64,000 nt of DNA from Phycisphaerales bacterium (GTDB lineage: Bacteria; Planctomycetota; Phycisphaerae; Phycisphaerales; UBA1924). The stretch covers positions 62,001 through 126,000 of the forward strand of contig JADLFE010000046.1 of NCBI GenBank assembly GCA_020845755.1. Direction: 5' to 3'. Under the pieces are notes generated by a model, which was given only the letters and a program-made list of their open reading frames with translations, did not search any database and was not told the DNA's origin. Below, piece after piece: positions 17,355 to 27,068 of this stretch; within the stretch, counting starts at the first letter, position 1, and each line of letters starts with the position of its first letter. Position numbers and translations under genes: made by a program.

Positions 17355-19751
17355 ATGAAACCACGGCGAGATTTGATACGGGCGATGGCGTCGGCGTGCG
17401 GCATGCGGATGGTCGCGCGAGCGTTGACCTGTGCGGTTTCGCTGCTGCTCTCCGCGTCCATCGCCGCACAGCCTGGTCTGCCGCTGATCACAAGCACCAA
17501 CGGCGCCCCGGGCGTTTGCGTTCCTCGCGCAATCCCACTTGCGATGGAACCCATGCCGATCGGGAGCGTGGAACTCGGGGCGGGGCCGATCAAGGATGCG
17601 TTCGAACTCAACGTTCGGTACTTGAAATCGCTCGATCCCGACCGGTTGCTCTGGAGTTTCCGCAAGACAGCCGGCCTGGCGATACCCGCCGCGCCATACG
17701 CCGGATGGGAAGGAGCGGAGGTCGAACTTCGAGGGCACTTTGTTGGGCACTATCTGTCCGCGTGCGCGAGAGTGATTGCGCAGACGGGCGACGCGACACT
17801 CAAGGCCAACGCGGCCACAGTTGTCGCCGGGATCGCGGAGTGTCAGGAAAAACTGGGTAACGGCTATGTGTCGGCTTTCCCGAGTGAATTCTTCGATCGG
17901 GTCGAGGAAGGCAGGGCCGTGTGGGCGCCGTACTACACGCTGCACAAAGTCATCCTCGGCCTGTGGGAGATGCACGCGTACGCCCGCGACGAGAAGGCCC
18001 TGGACGTCGTGACAAGGCTCGTCGATTGGGTAGACATGCGATGCGCCAAGCTCGACGACACGCACATGCAGATGATGCTCGGCAATGAGTTCGGCGGCAT
18101 GCACGAGGCGCTGCTCAACGTCTACACCGCCTCCGGCAAGCCAGGACACCTGAAACTCGCGCAACGCTTCCAGAAGCGGGCGTTCCTTGAGCCGTTGGCA
18201 CGCGGTGATGATCCGCTGGCGGGGATCCACGCCAACACGCACCTCCCGCAGGTGATCGGTCAATGTCGTGAGTATGAATTGACGGGCGATGAAAGCGCCC
18301 GTCGCATCGCCGAGCACTTCTGGCGCACACTCTGGACCTCGCACAGTTACGCGACCGGCGGATCGAACAACGGCGAATACTGGGGTCCGCCCAACCAGCT
18401 CGCCAACTCGCTCACCGCGACGAATCAGGAGTTCTGCACCAGTTACAACTGGGAGAAGGTCAATCGCTCGCTGCTGACATGGACGGGCGATGCACGCTAC
18501 GCCGACATGATCGAGCGCGTGTTCTACAACGGCATCTTGGTCTCGCAACACCCGCGGACAGGCATGTTCATCTATTTCATGCCGCTCAAAGTGGGGCTGA
18601 AGAAGGAGCACGGCACGCCCGAGGACACGTTCACGTGCTGCTACGGCACGGGCGTACAGGAATACTCGTCGCTGTCGCAGAATATCTACTTCCACGCGAA
18701 CGACACGTTGTTCGTCAATCTGTTCCTGGATTCGAGCGTGAACTGGAGTGCGCCCAAGGGAAAGGTGAAGATCACGCAGACCAGTGCGTTCCCCTTGACC
18801 GAGAGTGTGGTGCTTGACGTGGAGCCCGATCGCGAGGCGGAGTTCGCCGTGGCGATCCGCGTGCCGTCGTGGTGCGAAGGGCGGGCTGCGTTCAGCGTAA
18901 ACGACGAGCGACTGGAAGTCCCTCAAGACTCTGCGCGTGGCGGGTGGATGACGATCCGCCGCGTGTGGAAGAAGGGCGACACGATCCGGGCGGCTTTCCC
19001 GATGTCGCTGAAGGTTGTTTCGATCAACGACGATCCGAATCTCGGTGCCGTCATGTACGGGCCGATGGTGCTCGCGGGCCTTGTTGGAACGGAGCAGTTG
19101 CTTCCCGGCGTGCCCACGCCACCGATCACGGGCGACAAACTCCGGCCCGAGTCGTGGCTCGAACGGGTGCCGGGCAAACTCGAGTGGCGCACACGCGGTC
19201 TGCCCAGCGACATGACCTTCAAGCCTCTGCACACGATCGTCGACGAGCGCTACGGCGTGTATTTCCCGTTCGGCGCGCCGGGCGGCTCACGCCAGAAGGC
19301 GTATGAGCAGGCGATCACTGAAACACGCGAGCGTGACGCACGCACGCTCGATCGCGTGTTGATCGGCGATGATGCTTCGGAGAAAGCGCACGCGATGAAG
19401 GTCGATCGATCGGCCGCGGGCGTGTTCAACGATCTTCACTGGCGTCACGCGGACAAGCCCGGGTTCTTTGAGTACACGCTCAAGGTTGATGGCGAGAAGG
19501 ACAATCGCCTCTCCGTGATGTACTGGGGAAGCGACGGTGGCCCGCGCGTGTTTGATATTCTGGTCGACGGCATGCGTGTCGCCAGCGAGCGGCTGAATGC
19601 CAACGCCGACGGGCGGTTCTATTTCGAGCAGTATGCCGTCCCTCGCTCGCTGACGGACGGCAAGGCGTCGGTGGTCGTGCGGTTCGAGGCGTCGCCCAAC
19701 GGCGGCACCGCGGGCGGCGTGTTTGATCTTCGGGTGCTCGTGGGCAAGTGA
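17355..19751 (+). CDS. Secreted GH127-type beta-L-arabinofuranosidase
   Basis: 798 residues from the ATG at 17355 (preceded by GGAG); a GTG at 17310 would add 15 residues. It has a signal peptide (about 18-39, ending IAAQ). The body is the DUF1680 (alpha/alpha)6 barrel of GH127/GH146. The zinc-cysteine catalytic set of HypBA1 is present: Glu359 and Cys361 in NQEFCTSYNW, and Cys428-Cys429 in TFTCCYGTG. Such enzymes release L-arabinofuranose from beta-linked arabino-oligosaccharides of plant glycoproteins or pectin. It is 48 bp after the ROK gene and abuts the next glycosidase gene, so it is probably in one operon with it. GH127 versus GH146 is not settled by reading. Confidence 0.9.
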   Translation: MKPRRDLIRAMASACGMRMVARALTCAVSLLLSASIAAQPGLPLITSTNGAPGVCVPRAIPLAMEPMPIGSVELGAGPIKDAFELNVRYLKSLDPDRLLWSFRKTAGLAIPAAPYAGWEGAEVELRGHFVGHYLSACARVIAQTGDATLKANAATVVAGIAECQEKLGNGYVSAFPSEFFDRVEEGRAVWAPYYTLHKVILGLWEMHAYARDEKALDVVTRLVDWVDMRCAKLDDTHMQMMLGNEFGGMHEALLNVYTASGKPGHLKLAQRFQKRAFLEPLARGDDPLAGIHANTHLPQVIGQCREYELTGDESARRIAEHFWRTLWTSHSYATGGSNNGEYWGPPNQLANSLTATNQEFCTSYNWEKVNRSLLTWTGDARYADMIERVFYNGILVSQHPRTGMFIYFMPLKVGLKKEHGTPEDTFTCCYGTGVQEYSSLSQNIYFHANDTLFVNLFLDSSVNWSAPKGKVKITQTSAFPLTESVVLDVEPDREAEFAVAIRVPSWCEGRAAFSVNDERLEVPQDSARGGWMTIRRVWKKGDTIRAAFPMSLKVVSINDDPNLGAVMYGPMVLAGLVGTEQLLPGVPTPPITGDKLRPESWLERVPGKLEWRTRGLPSDMTFKPLHTIVDERYGVYFPFGAPGGSRQKAYEQAITETRERDARTLDRVLIGDDASEKAHAMKVDRSAAGVFNDLHWRHADKPGFFEYTLKVDGEKDNRLSVMYWGSDGGPRVFDILVDGMRVASERLNANADGRFYFEQYAVPRSLTDGKASVVVRFEASPNGGTAGGVFDLRVLVGK

Positions 19752-19763
19752 ATGGAGCGGACC

Positions 19764-22700
19764 ATGAGAAGGTTCTCACGCGGTGTGATCGTGGCAACGC
19801 TCGGGCTCTACGGCACGATCGCTGCGATGGCTCAGGTGCTTCCCAAGCCGGTCATCTCGACACAGTGGACCGACACGGTGAGCAAGGATGCACCGTGGCC
19901 GGAGTATCCCAGGCCGCAACTCGAACGTGAGGCGTGGAGGAGCCTGAACGGTCGCTGGATGTGGACTCCAGATACCCGCGAGGGCGAGATCACGGGCGTG
20001 ACGCCGCCGGCATCGGGGGAGTACAAGCGTCAGGTTCTCGTCCCATTCCCGATCGAATCGATGCTCTCCGGCGTCGGCGAGCACCACGAAAAGTTGTGGT
20101 ACACGCGATCGTTCGAGGTGCCCAATGAGTGGGGCGGGCAGCGCGTGCTCCTCAACTTCGAAGCGGTCGATTGGAAGGCCGTCGTCTACGTGAATGGCCG
20201 GCGAGTCGGCGAGCACACCGGCGGCTATGACCCGTTCGGCTTCGATATCACCGACGCACTCAGGCCCGGCGAGGCCCAGGAATTGATCGTCGGGGTGTTT
20301 GATCCGACCGACGCGGGCGATCAACCGCGCGGCAAGCAGGTACGAAAGCCCGAGGGCATCTGGTACACGCCGCACACCGGCATCTGGCAGTCGGTCTGGC
20401 TTGAAGCGGCCCCCGCGACGCACGTCTCCGATTTGAAGATCGTCCCGAATGCGGAGCGCGGAGAGGTCAGGGTCAAGGTCACCACAACGGTCGCTCCGGA
20501 CGCAAAACTCACGCTGGTCGCCACCGCGGGCAAGCAGCATGTGGGGGATGTCGAAGGCCAGGCCGGCGAGTGGCTTACGCTCAAGATCGACTCGCCTCGA
20601 TTGTGGTCTCCGAACGATCCGTTCCTCTATGGTCTAACCGTCACTGTGAATCGGTGCGAGACGGTGCGGTCGTACTTCGGCCTCCGCGACATCAAGGTCG
20701 CCAAGGACGAGAAGGGCGTCAACCGCCTGATGCTCAACGGCAAAGAGTGCTTCATGGTCGGCCCACTCGATCAGGGGTACTGGCCCGACGGCATCGTCAC
20801 AGCGCCGACCGACGAGGCGCTGCGATGGGATATCGTGCAGACCAAGGCGCTCGGATTCAATATGACGCGGAAGCATGTCAAGGTCGAACCCGCCCGCTGG
20901 TACTACTGGGCAGATCGCGAAGGACTCCTGGTGTGGCAGGACATGCCCAGCCCGCTCCCTCCCAAGGAAGCGTACACCGAGGCCGGTAAAAGGCAGTACG
21001 AAATCGAACTGCGTCGATTGATCGACAATCGATTCAACTCGCCATCGATCGTCATGTGGGTAGTGTTCAACGAGGGGTGGGGGCAGTTCGAGACGCCTCG
21101 ATTCACGAGGCTCGTGAAGGAACTGGACCCCTCACGACTTGCCAACAACGCCAGTGGATGGACCGACAATAAGGTCGGCGACGTTGTGGACGTTCATACC
21201 TATCCGGATCCGAAGTGTCCGCCGAGCGATGAAGCGAGAGCGTGCGTCGTTGGCGAGTTTGGCGGGCTGGGCCTGCCGGTCCCCGACCATATGTGGAAGA
21301 AAGACCACTGGGGCTACCAGGCGATGAAGGATCAGGAGCATCTGACCCGTCGCTACGAGCAACTATTGAAGAGCAGTTACGAGCAGCGCGAGCAGGGCCT
21401 GTGCGCCGTGGTGTACACGCAGATCACCGATGTCGAGGTCGAGGCCAACGGGCTCTATACCTACGACCGCCGAGTTCTGAAGACCGATTTCAATCGAACG
21501 CAGGCCGCCAACCGCGGCGATTTCTCGCTCATGCCCCCGCCGCCGACGGTGACGGATATCGTGCCGACTTCTCAGACCAAGCACCAGGAGTGGCGCTACA
21601 CCGAAGCCAAGCCGAACGACGGCTGGGAGAAGCCCGGCTTCGATGACTCCGCATGGAAGCGTGGATCGGGCGGGTTCGGGACAAAGGGCACGCCCGGTGC
21701 GGTCGTGGGAACGGAATGGAAGGGCGGCGCGATCTGGATCCGCCGCTCGTTCTCGCATAATCCGCTTGACGAGAAGCCGACACACCTCCTGCTGCACCAT
21801 GACGAGGACTGCGAGGTGTATATCAACGGCGTGCTCGTCGCGAAACTGAGCGGCTGGACGCACGACTATGAGTTGGTGCCGATCCCCGACGCCGCAAAGC
21901 GGGCGTTCCGCGAAGGTAACAACATCATCGCGGCGGGTTGCAGACAGACCGGCGGCGGGCAGTTCATCGATCTTGGCTTGGTGCGCGTGGATGAGCATCC
22001 AGCGCCAAAGGCCGACGTACCTGCGGGCATCGGCGGCGGTGGTGCGGCGGTCAATCTGCTTCCCAATCCCGGCTTCGAAGATATCAAGGACGGAAAACCC
22101 TCGCCGTGGTACGAATCGCGATGGAGCGGCGACGGCGTGTTTGCGGCCAGCGACGTGGCGCATTCCGGAAAAGGCTCGGTCAAGATCACATCGGAAAAGG
22201 GCGGCGATATCTCGTGGCAGTGCAGCGTACCGGTCGAGATGATGTCGCGCTATAGGATCTCGGGCTGGATCAAAGCCGAGAACCTGAAGCCGCAGGGCGG
22301 AGCGAAGGGCGCGCTGCTCAACGTTCACAATGTCCAGCCCGTGCAGACAAAGGGTGTGACGGGCACCACCGACTGGACATATGTCGAGGTCGAATTCGAC
22401 ACTGGCTACGAAGATCACGCGATCATCAACTGCCTGCTCGGAGGCTGGGGCTTTGCGACCGGAACGGCGTGGTTCGACGATGTGTCGCTCACGCTCGTCA
22501 AGCGCGGCGAACTCCCCTCGCCCTCAATTGCCATCGACGCGTCCAAGATCGGCGAGCCGATCAGCCCATACATCTACGGGCAATTCATCGAGCACCTCGG
22601 ACGCTGTATCTACGGCGGTATCTGGGCAGAAATGCTGGAAGACCGCAAGTTCTTCGACGCGGTCGGGCAGGGTGAATCGCCGTGGCGAGCGGTCAACGCA

Positions 22701-24329
22701 TCGGTCGTAATGGATGAGACGGGGCCATTCGTCGGCAAGCACTCGCCGCGCGTAAAGCCGACGAGCATCGGGAAGCGAGCGGGAATCGCGCAATCAGGCC
22801 TCTTCATCAAGCCCGGTCAGCGCTACGTCGGGCGCATTTACGTCGCGGGCGACAAGGCTGCCGGGCCGATCCAGGTTGAGATCACGTCGCCGGCCTGGAA
22901 TGGCACGGGCTTCAAGGTGCAACTCCCGGCGATTACGCCGGAGTTCACCATGCACGCACTCTCCTTCCCGATCCCGACCGACGCCCCGGCCGCCGGAGAC
23001 GCGAGCATCTCGATCACAGGGAGCGGCAATGGTGAGTTCCGTGTCGGCACGCTGTCGCTCATGCCGGACGATAACGTGCATGGATTTCGCGCCGATACGC
23101 TGAAACTGCTCAAGGAACTTGACGCGCCCGTGTATCGCTGGCCGGGCGGCAACTTCGTATCGGGCTATGACTGGCGAGACGGTATCGGCGACCCAGACCA
23201 GCGTCCGCCACGGAAGAATCCCGCGTGGCGCGGCATCGAGCACAACGACGTTGGCATGCACGAGTTCATCTCTTTGTGCCGCCTCTTGAAGACCGAACCG
23301 TACATCGCGATCAACACAGGACTCGGGTCGGTCGAGAGCGGCGCGGCGGAGGTCGAGTATGCAAACGGTGCGGCGAGCACCGCGATGGGCTCGCTCCGCG
23401 CCAAGAACGGCAGCGACGAACCTTTTCACGTCACGTTCTGGGGTATCGGCAACGAGATGTACGGTTCGTGGCAATTGGGCAATGTGCCGCTCGCCGACTA
23501 CGTCAAACGCCACAACGCGTTCGTCGACGAGATCCGCAAGGTCGATGCGAACGCAACGCTGATCGCTGTTGGTGCCGCGGGCGACTGGAGCCGAACCATG
23601 CTCGAGAGGTGCGCTGATCACATGACGCACATGTCCGAGCATGTCTATTGGCAAGAGCGGGACGGCCTGCTCGCTCACGTGAAGCAGGCTCCCGAATCGC
23701 TCCGGAGGATCGCAGAATCGCACCGCTCCTACCGCCGTAACCTGCCGAACCTCAAGAACCGTGACATCCGCATCGTGCAGGATGAGTGGAACTACTGGTA
23801 CGGCCCTGAACTGTTCGGTGAGATCGGCACGCGGTATTTCATGAAGGACGCGCTGGGCTGCGCCGCCGCCCTCAACGAGTTCAGCCGCAACAGCGATCTG
23901 TTCTTCATGGCCAATTACGCCCAGACAGTCAACGTCATCGGCGCGATCAAGACAAGCAAGGGGTCGGCCGCCCTCGAAACGACAGGCCTGGTTCTGAAAC
24001 TTTATCGCCATCACTTCGGGACACTGCCGGTCATGGTCACAACTGGCCCCACGATCGACGCCTCCGCGGCGTGGAGTGCCGACAAACATACCTTCACCAT
24101 CGCGGTCGTCAACGCGACGAATCGCCCCGTCAAAGTTCCACTGTCCATCAATGGAGTGTCGCTCCGCGGCACAGGGACGCGGTACACCATCGCGGGTGAT
24201 CCAATGACCTTCAATGACCCGTCTGATCCGTCGCGGGTGGTTATCCGCGAAGCGCCCGTCGGCCTGGTTTCGGATACGCTTGAACTCGAGGCGTGCAGCG
24301 TTACGCTGCTTTCGCTGGACGTGAACTGA
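19764..24329 (+). CDS. Secreted GH2-GH51 fusion glycosidase
   Basis: 1521 residues from the ATG at 19764, which has GGAG six bases upstream; an ATG at 19752 is also possible. Signal peptide about 1-23 (ending AMAQ). Residues 35-590 are a GH2 enzyme: jelly roll (WYTRSFEVP, VNGRRVGEHTGGYDPF), immunoglobulin-like domain, then barrel with acid/base Glu437 (FNEGWGQFE) and nucleophile Glu498 (GEFGGLG). Residues 605-745 and 760-910 look like two carbohydrate-binding jelly rolls. Residues 920-1521 are a GH51 alpha-L-arabinofuranosidase: YRWPGGNFVSGYDWRDGIG, acid/base Glu1231 (GIGNEMYG), nucleophile Glu1341 (QDEWNYWYG). One chain would thus remove a GH2 substrate (galactoside-like) and alpha-arabinofuranose. 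It adjoins the GH127 gene. Confidence 0.92.
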   Translation: MRRFSRGVIVATLGLYGTIAAMAQVLPKPVISTQWTDTVSKDAPWPEYPRPQLEREAWRSLNGRWMWTPDTREGEITGVTPPASGEYKRQVLVPFPIESMLSGVGEHHEKLWYTRSFEVPNEWGGQRVLLNFEAVDWKAVVYVNGRRVGEHTGGYDPFGFDITDALRPGEAQELIVGVFDPTDAGDQPRGKQVRKPEGIWYTPHTGIWQSVWLEAAPATHVSDLKIVPNAERGEVRVKVTTTVAPDAKLTLVATAGKQHVGDVEGQAGEWLTLKIDSPRLWSPNDPFLYGLTVTVNRCETVRSYFGLRDIKVAKDEKGVNRLMLNGKECFMVGPLDQGYWPDGIVTAPTDEALRWDIVQTKALGFNMTRKHVKVEPARWYYWADREGLLVWQDMPSPLPPKEAYTEAGKRQYEIELRRLIDNRFNSPSIVMWVVFNEGWGQFETPRFTRLVKELDPSRLANNASGWTDNKVGDVVDVHTYPDPKCPPSDEARACVVGEFGGLGLPVPDHMWKKDHWGYQAMKDQEHLTRRYEQLLKSSYEQREQGLCAVVYTQITDVEVEANGLYTYDRRVLKTDFNRTQAANRGDFSLMPPPPTVTDIVPTSQTKHQEWRYTEAKPNDGWEKPGFDDSAWKRGSGGFGTKGTPGAVVGTEWKGGAIWIRRSFSHNPLDEKPTHLLLHHDEDCEVYINGVLVAKLSGWTHDYELVPIPDAAKRAFREGNNIIAAGCRQTGGGQFIDLGLVRVDEHPAPKADVPAGIGGGGAAVNLLPNPGFEDIKDGKPSPWYESRWSGDGVFAASDVAHSGKGSVKITSEKGGDISWQCSVPVEMMSRYRISGWIKAENLKPQGGAKGALLNVHNVQPVQTKGVTGTTDWTYVEVEFDTGYEDHAIINCLLGGWGFATGTAWFDDVSLTLVKRGELPSPSIAIDASKIGEPISPYIYGQFIEHLGRCIYGGIWAEMLEDRKFFDAVGQGESPWRAVNASVVMDETGPFVGKHSPRVKPTSIGKRAGIAQSGLFIKPGQRYVGRIYVAGDKAAGPIQVEITSPAWNGTGFKVQLPAITPEFTMHALSFPIPTDAPAAGDASISITGSGNGEFRVGTLSLMPDDNVHGFRADTLKLLKELDAPVYRWPGGNFVSGYDWRDGIGDPDQRPPRKNPAWRGIEHNDVGMHEFISLCRLLKTEPYIAINTGLGSVESGAAEVEYANGAASTAMGSLRAKNGSDEPFHVTFWGIGNEMYGSWQLGNVPLADYVKRHNAFVDEIRKVDANATLIAVGAAGDWSRTMLERCADHMTHMSEHVYWQERDGLLAHVKQAPESLRRIAESHRSYRRNLPNLKNRDIRIVQDEWNYWYGPELFGEIGTRYFMKDALGCAAALNEFSRNSDLFFMANYAQTVNVIGAIKTSKGSAALETTGLVLKLYRHHFGTLPVMVTTGPTIDASAAWSADKHTFTIAVVNATNRPVKVPLSINGVSLRGTGTRYTIAGDPMTFNDPSDPSRVVIREAPVGLVSDTLELEACSVTLLSLDVN

Positions 24330-24374
24330 TCTTGCCAGGCCACCGCCTGTCGCGAAATTGAAAGGATGAACATC

Positions 24375-25403
24375 ATGCTGTCCGATCTCCTCACTCGCCG
24401 CACTGTGCTCGCGGCCTTCTGCATGGCCGGCCTGTCCCTTGCTGCGTGCGAAAAGAAGGCGGAAGACACGCCCGCGGATCCCAAGGCTGGCGCGACGAAC
24501 AAGCCAGCGCCGAGCGACAAACCCGCGGGTACACTGCGCGTCGGCTTCTCGCAGATCGGCGCAGAAAGCGATTGGCGACGGGCCAACACCGAATCGATCA
24601 AGGGCGAGGCGGAGAAACGCGGCATCGAACTCGTCTTCGCCGACGCGCAGCAGAAGCAGGAGAACCAGATCAAGGCGATCCGGAGTTTCATCCAACAGAA
24701 GGTCGACGTGATCGCGTTCTCTCCGGTGGTCGAAACGGGATGGGAGCCCGTGCTCAAGGAGGTCAAGGAATCCGGGATTCCGGTGATCTTGACCGATCGT
24801 GCTGTTGACGTTTCGGATCAGAGCCTCTTCGTGACGTTCATCGGCGCGGACTTCGTCGAAGAAGGTCGCCGTGCCGCGAATTGGGTCGTGAAGTCGACCG
24901 GCGGCAAGGCGATGGTCGCGGAACTGCAGGGCACGCCCGGCTCGGCGCCGGCGATCGATCGCAAGAAGGGCTTCGAGGAAGTCATCAAAGCACACCCCGA
25001 TATCAAGATCATCAAGAGCCAGTCCGGTGAGTTCACCCGCGCCAAAGGCAAGGAAGTCATGGAGACGTTCCTCAAGAGCAGCGAGGGCTCGCAGATCAAT
25101 GTGCTGTACGCTCACAACGACGACATGGCGCTGGGCGCGATCCAGGCAATCGAAGAGGCCGGCAAGAAGCCGGGCGTCGACATCACAATCGTGTCAATCG
25201 ACGGCGTGAGAGCGGCGTTCGAGGCGATGGTGGCGGGGAAACTGAACTGCACGGTCGAGTGCAACCCCCTTCTTGGGCCGCAACTCTTCGACGCGGTCGA
25301 GGCGCTCTCCGCAAAGAAGTCCATCGAAAAGCGTATCGTGACCAAGGAGGGTGTGTTCGAACAAGCCCAGGCCGCGGAAGCGATCAAGACAAGGCAGTAC
25401 TGA
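24375..25403 (+). CDS. Furanose ABC transporter substrate-binding lipoprotein (YtfQ-like)
   Basis: 342 residues. The ATG at 24375 is well spaced from AAAGG; the ATG nine bases earlier sits against it. A lipoprotein signal ends in the lipobox LAAC with Cys25, so it is lipid-anchored. After a Pro/Ala/Lys linker, the periplasmic-binding-protein fold begins with VGFSQIGAESDWRRANTESI, very close to YtfQ, which binds galactofuranose (and, in relatives, arabinofuranose). Other motifs are ILTDRAVD and VLYAHNDDMALGAIQAIEEAG. It lies 45 bp after the GH2-GH51 gene and heads a four-gene importer. Confidence 0.93.
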   Translation: MLSDLLTRRTVLAAFCMAGLSLAACEKKAEDTPADPKAGATNKPAPSDKPAGTLRVGFSQIGAESDWRRANTESIKGEAEKRGIELVFADAQQKQENQIKAIRSFIQQKVDVIAFSPVVETGWEPVLKEVKESGIPVILTDRAVDVSDQSLFVTFIGADFVEEGRRAANWVVKSTGGKAMVAELQGTPGSAPAIDRKKGFEEVIKAHPDIKIIKSQSGEFTRAKGKEVMETFLKSSEGSQINVLYAHNDDMALGAIQAIEEAGKKPGVDITIVSIDGVRAAFEAMVAGKLNCTVECNPLLGPQLFDAVEALSAKKSIEKRIVTKEGVFEQAQAAEAIKTRQY

Positions 25404-25475
25404 ACGACGTGGCACGCGGGTATGTGATCGCTCGAGCGATCAATCAACCGAGCGTGCCCTGCCCAACGGAATGTT

Positions 25476-27068
25476 GTGGATGATCTCGTGAGTGATTCTC
25501 AGTCGCTGCTTCGGATCAGGTCGCTCTCGAAGCGATACGGGCGGCTTGCCGCGCTCGACGCGGTCGATCTTGATGTCGCTCGGGGTTCGATCCACGCCCT
25601 CATGGGCGAGAACGGCGCCGGCAAGAGCACGCTCATCAAGTGCCTGACCGGAGCTGTGCGCCGAGATTCCGGCGAATTCCTGCTGGACGGGCGTGTGTGC
25701 AACCCCGCTTCCCCGCGCGACGCCGAGGGCTTCGGTGTCAGTACGGTGTTTCAGGAGATCAACCTCATACCGCACATGTCGATCGCCGAGAACATCACGC
25801 TCGGGCGTGAGTCGCTCCGCGCGGGCATGATCGACCGGAAAGCCGCCAGGCGGCGAGCGACCGATGCCGTTGCTCGCCTGGGGCTGTCGATCGACGTGTC
25901 ACACGAGGTCGGTTCGTGCTCGATCGCGGTGCAACAACTCGTTGCGATCGCGAGAGCGCTCGACGTGCGGGCCAAACTCTTGATCCTTGATGAGCCGACT
26001 TCGAGCCTCGATCGAGCAGAAACCTCCCAACTCTTCGATATCCTCCTCCGCCTCCGCGCCGATGGTCTTGGAATCATTTACGTCACTCATTTTCTTGATC
26101 AGGTCTACGCCGTGTCGGACCAGATCACCGTGCTCCGGGACGGCAAGCACGTGACAACGCGTGCGGCGAGTGATTTTCCTCGCCTTGAACTAGTGGCGGC
26201 TATGCTCGGACGAACCACCGGATCGACCTCGCCGTCGAAGCAGCCCGATGCCTCGCTCGCCGCGGTCCCCGGGCGTGCCGCCGCATCTGTCACGCGACCA
26301 TCGCCGGATACCACTCCATCGATCGGCGCAGAGCAGCATCAGGGCGAACTTCTCCGCGTACGAGGCGTCTCTCATTCGGGCTCGATCGAACACGCGGATC
26401 TCTCGGTCGCGCCGGGAGAAGCCGTCGGACTGGCGGGCCTTCTCGGCTCGGGTCGCACGGAGGTCGCGAAGATCATGTTCGGCGTTGATCGCGTCGAGAC
26501 CGGATCGATGTCGCTCTGTGGAACACTGTACTTCCCGCGATCGCCGCGCGATGCGATCGCGCGCGGCGTCGCGCTCACCCCCGAAAGCCGCAAGACCGAG
26601 GGCGTCGTGCCCAATCTCAGCGTCCGAGACAACATCGTCCTTGCACTGCAAGCCAGGCGAGGTGTCTGGCGGTCTCTTTCGTTACGGCGCCGCCAGGAGA
26701 TCGCGGCCGGCCTGATCGCCTCGCTCGGAATCAAAGCGACCAGCGCCGATGTGCCGATCGCATCGCTCTCGGGAGGCAATCAACAGAAGGCTCTGCTGGC
26801 CCGCTGGATCGCCACCGGTCCAAGGCTCCTCATCCTTGACGAACCCACCCGCGGCATCGACGTCGGCGCCAAGCAGGAGATCGAGCGTCTCATCGCTTCA
26901 CTGATCAAACAAGGGATGGGTGTCGTCCTCATTTCATCAGAACTCCCGGAAGTTGTGCGGAGTTGCTCTCGTGTCTTCATCCTGCGCGATCGACGCACCG
27001 TCTCGGAACTTGCGGGCGAATCGCTGACCGAAGAGCGTGTTATGGAGGCGATCGCCACTCATGGGTAG
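25476..27068 (+). CDS. Sugar ABC transporter ATP-binding protein (YtfR-like)
   Basis: 530 residues with two fused ATPase domains, as in RbsA, XylG and YtfR. The first has Walker A GENGAGKS at 44-51, Walker B LLILDEPTSSL, and the degenerate signature typical of the family. The second has the modified P-loop GLLGSGRTE and a good signature SLSGGNQQKALLARW with LLILDEPTRGID. A linker of about 50 residues rich in Ser, Ala and Pro joins them. The start is GTG 25476; another in-frame GTG at 25488 is equally possible. It energises the permeases encoded next; the last 8 bases overlap the first permease gene. Confidence 0.93.
   Translation: MDDLVSDSQSLLRIRSLSKRYGRLAALDAVDLDVARGSIHALMGENGAGKSTLIKCLTGAVRRDSGEFLLDGRVCNPASPRDAEGFGVSTVFQEINLIPHMSIAENITLGRESLRAGMIDRKAARRRATDAVARLGLSIDVSHEVGSCSIAVQQLVAIARALDVRAKLLILDEPTSSLDRAETSQLFDILLRLRADGLGIIYVTHFLDQVYAVSDQITVLRDGKHVTTRAASDFPRLELVAAMLGRTTGSTSPSKQPDASLAAVPGRAAASVTRPSPDTTPSIGAEQHQGELLRVRGVSHSGSIEHADLSVAPGEAVGLAGLLGSGRTEVAKIMFGVDRVETGSMSLCGTLYFPRSPRDAIARGVALTPESRKTEGVVPNLSVRDNIVLALQARRGVWRSLSLRRRQEIAAGLIASLGIKATSADVPIASLSGGNQQKALLARWIATGPRLLILDEPTRGIDVGAKQEIERLIASLIKQGMGVVLISSELPEVVRSCSRVFILRDRRTVSELAGESLTEERVMEAIATHG

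Noticed and set aside
16407-19232. A 941-codon reverse-strand frame opposite the ROK and GH127 genes.
   Set aside because: Both forward genes have intact family motifs over the full length; the reverse translation is low-complexity Arg/His/Ala-rich.
22794-25115. A 773-codon reverse-strand frame opposite GH51 and the YtfQ-like gene.
   Set aside because: It spans two real genes and their gap and has no recognisable domain.
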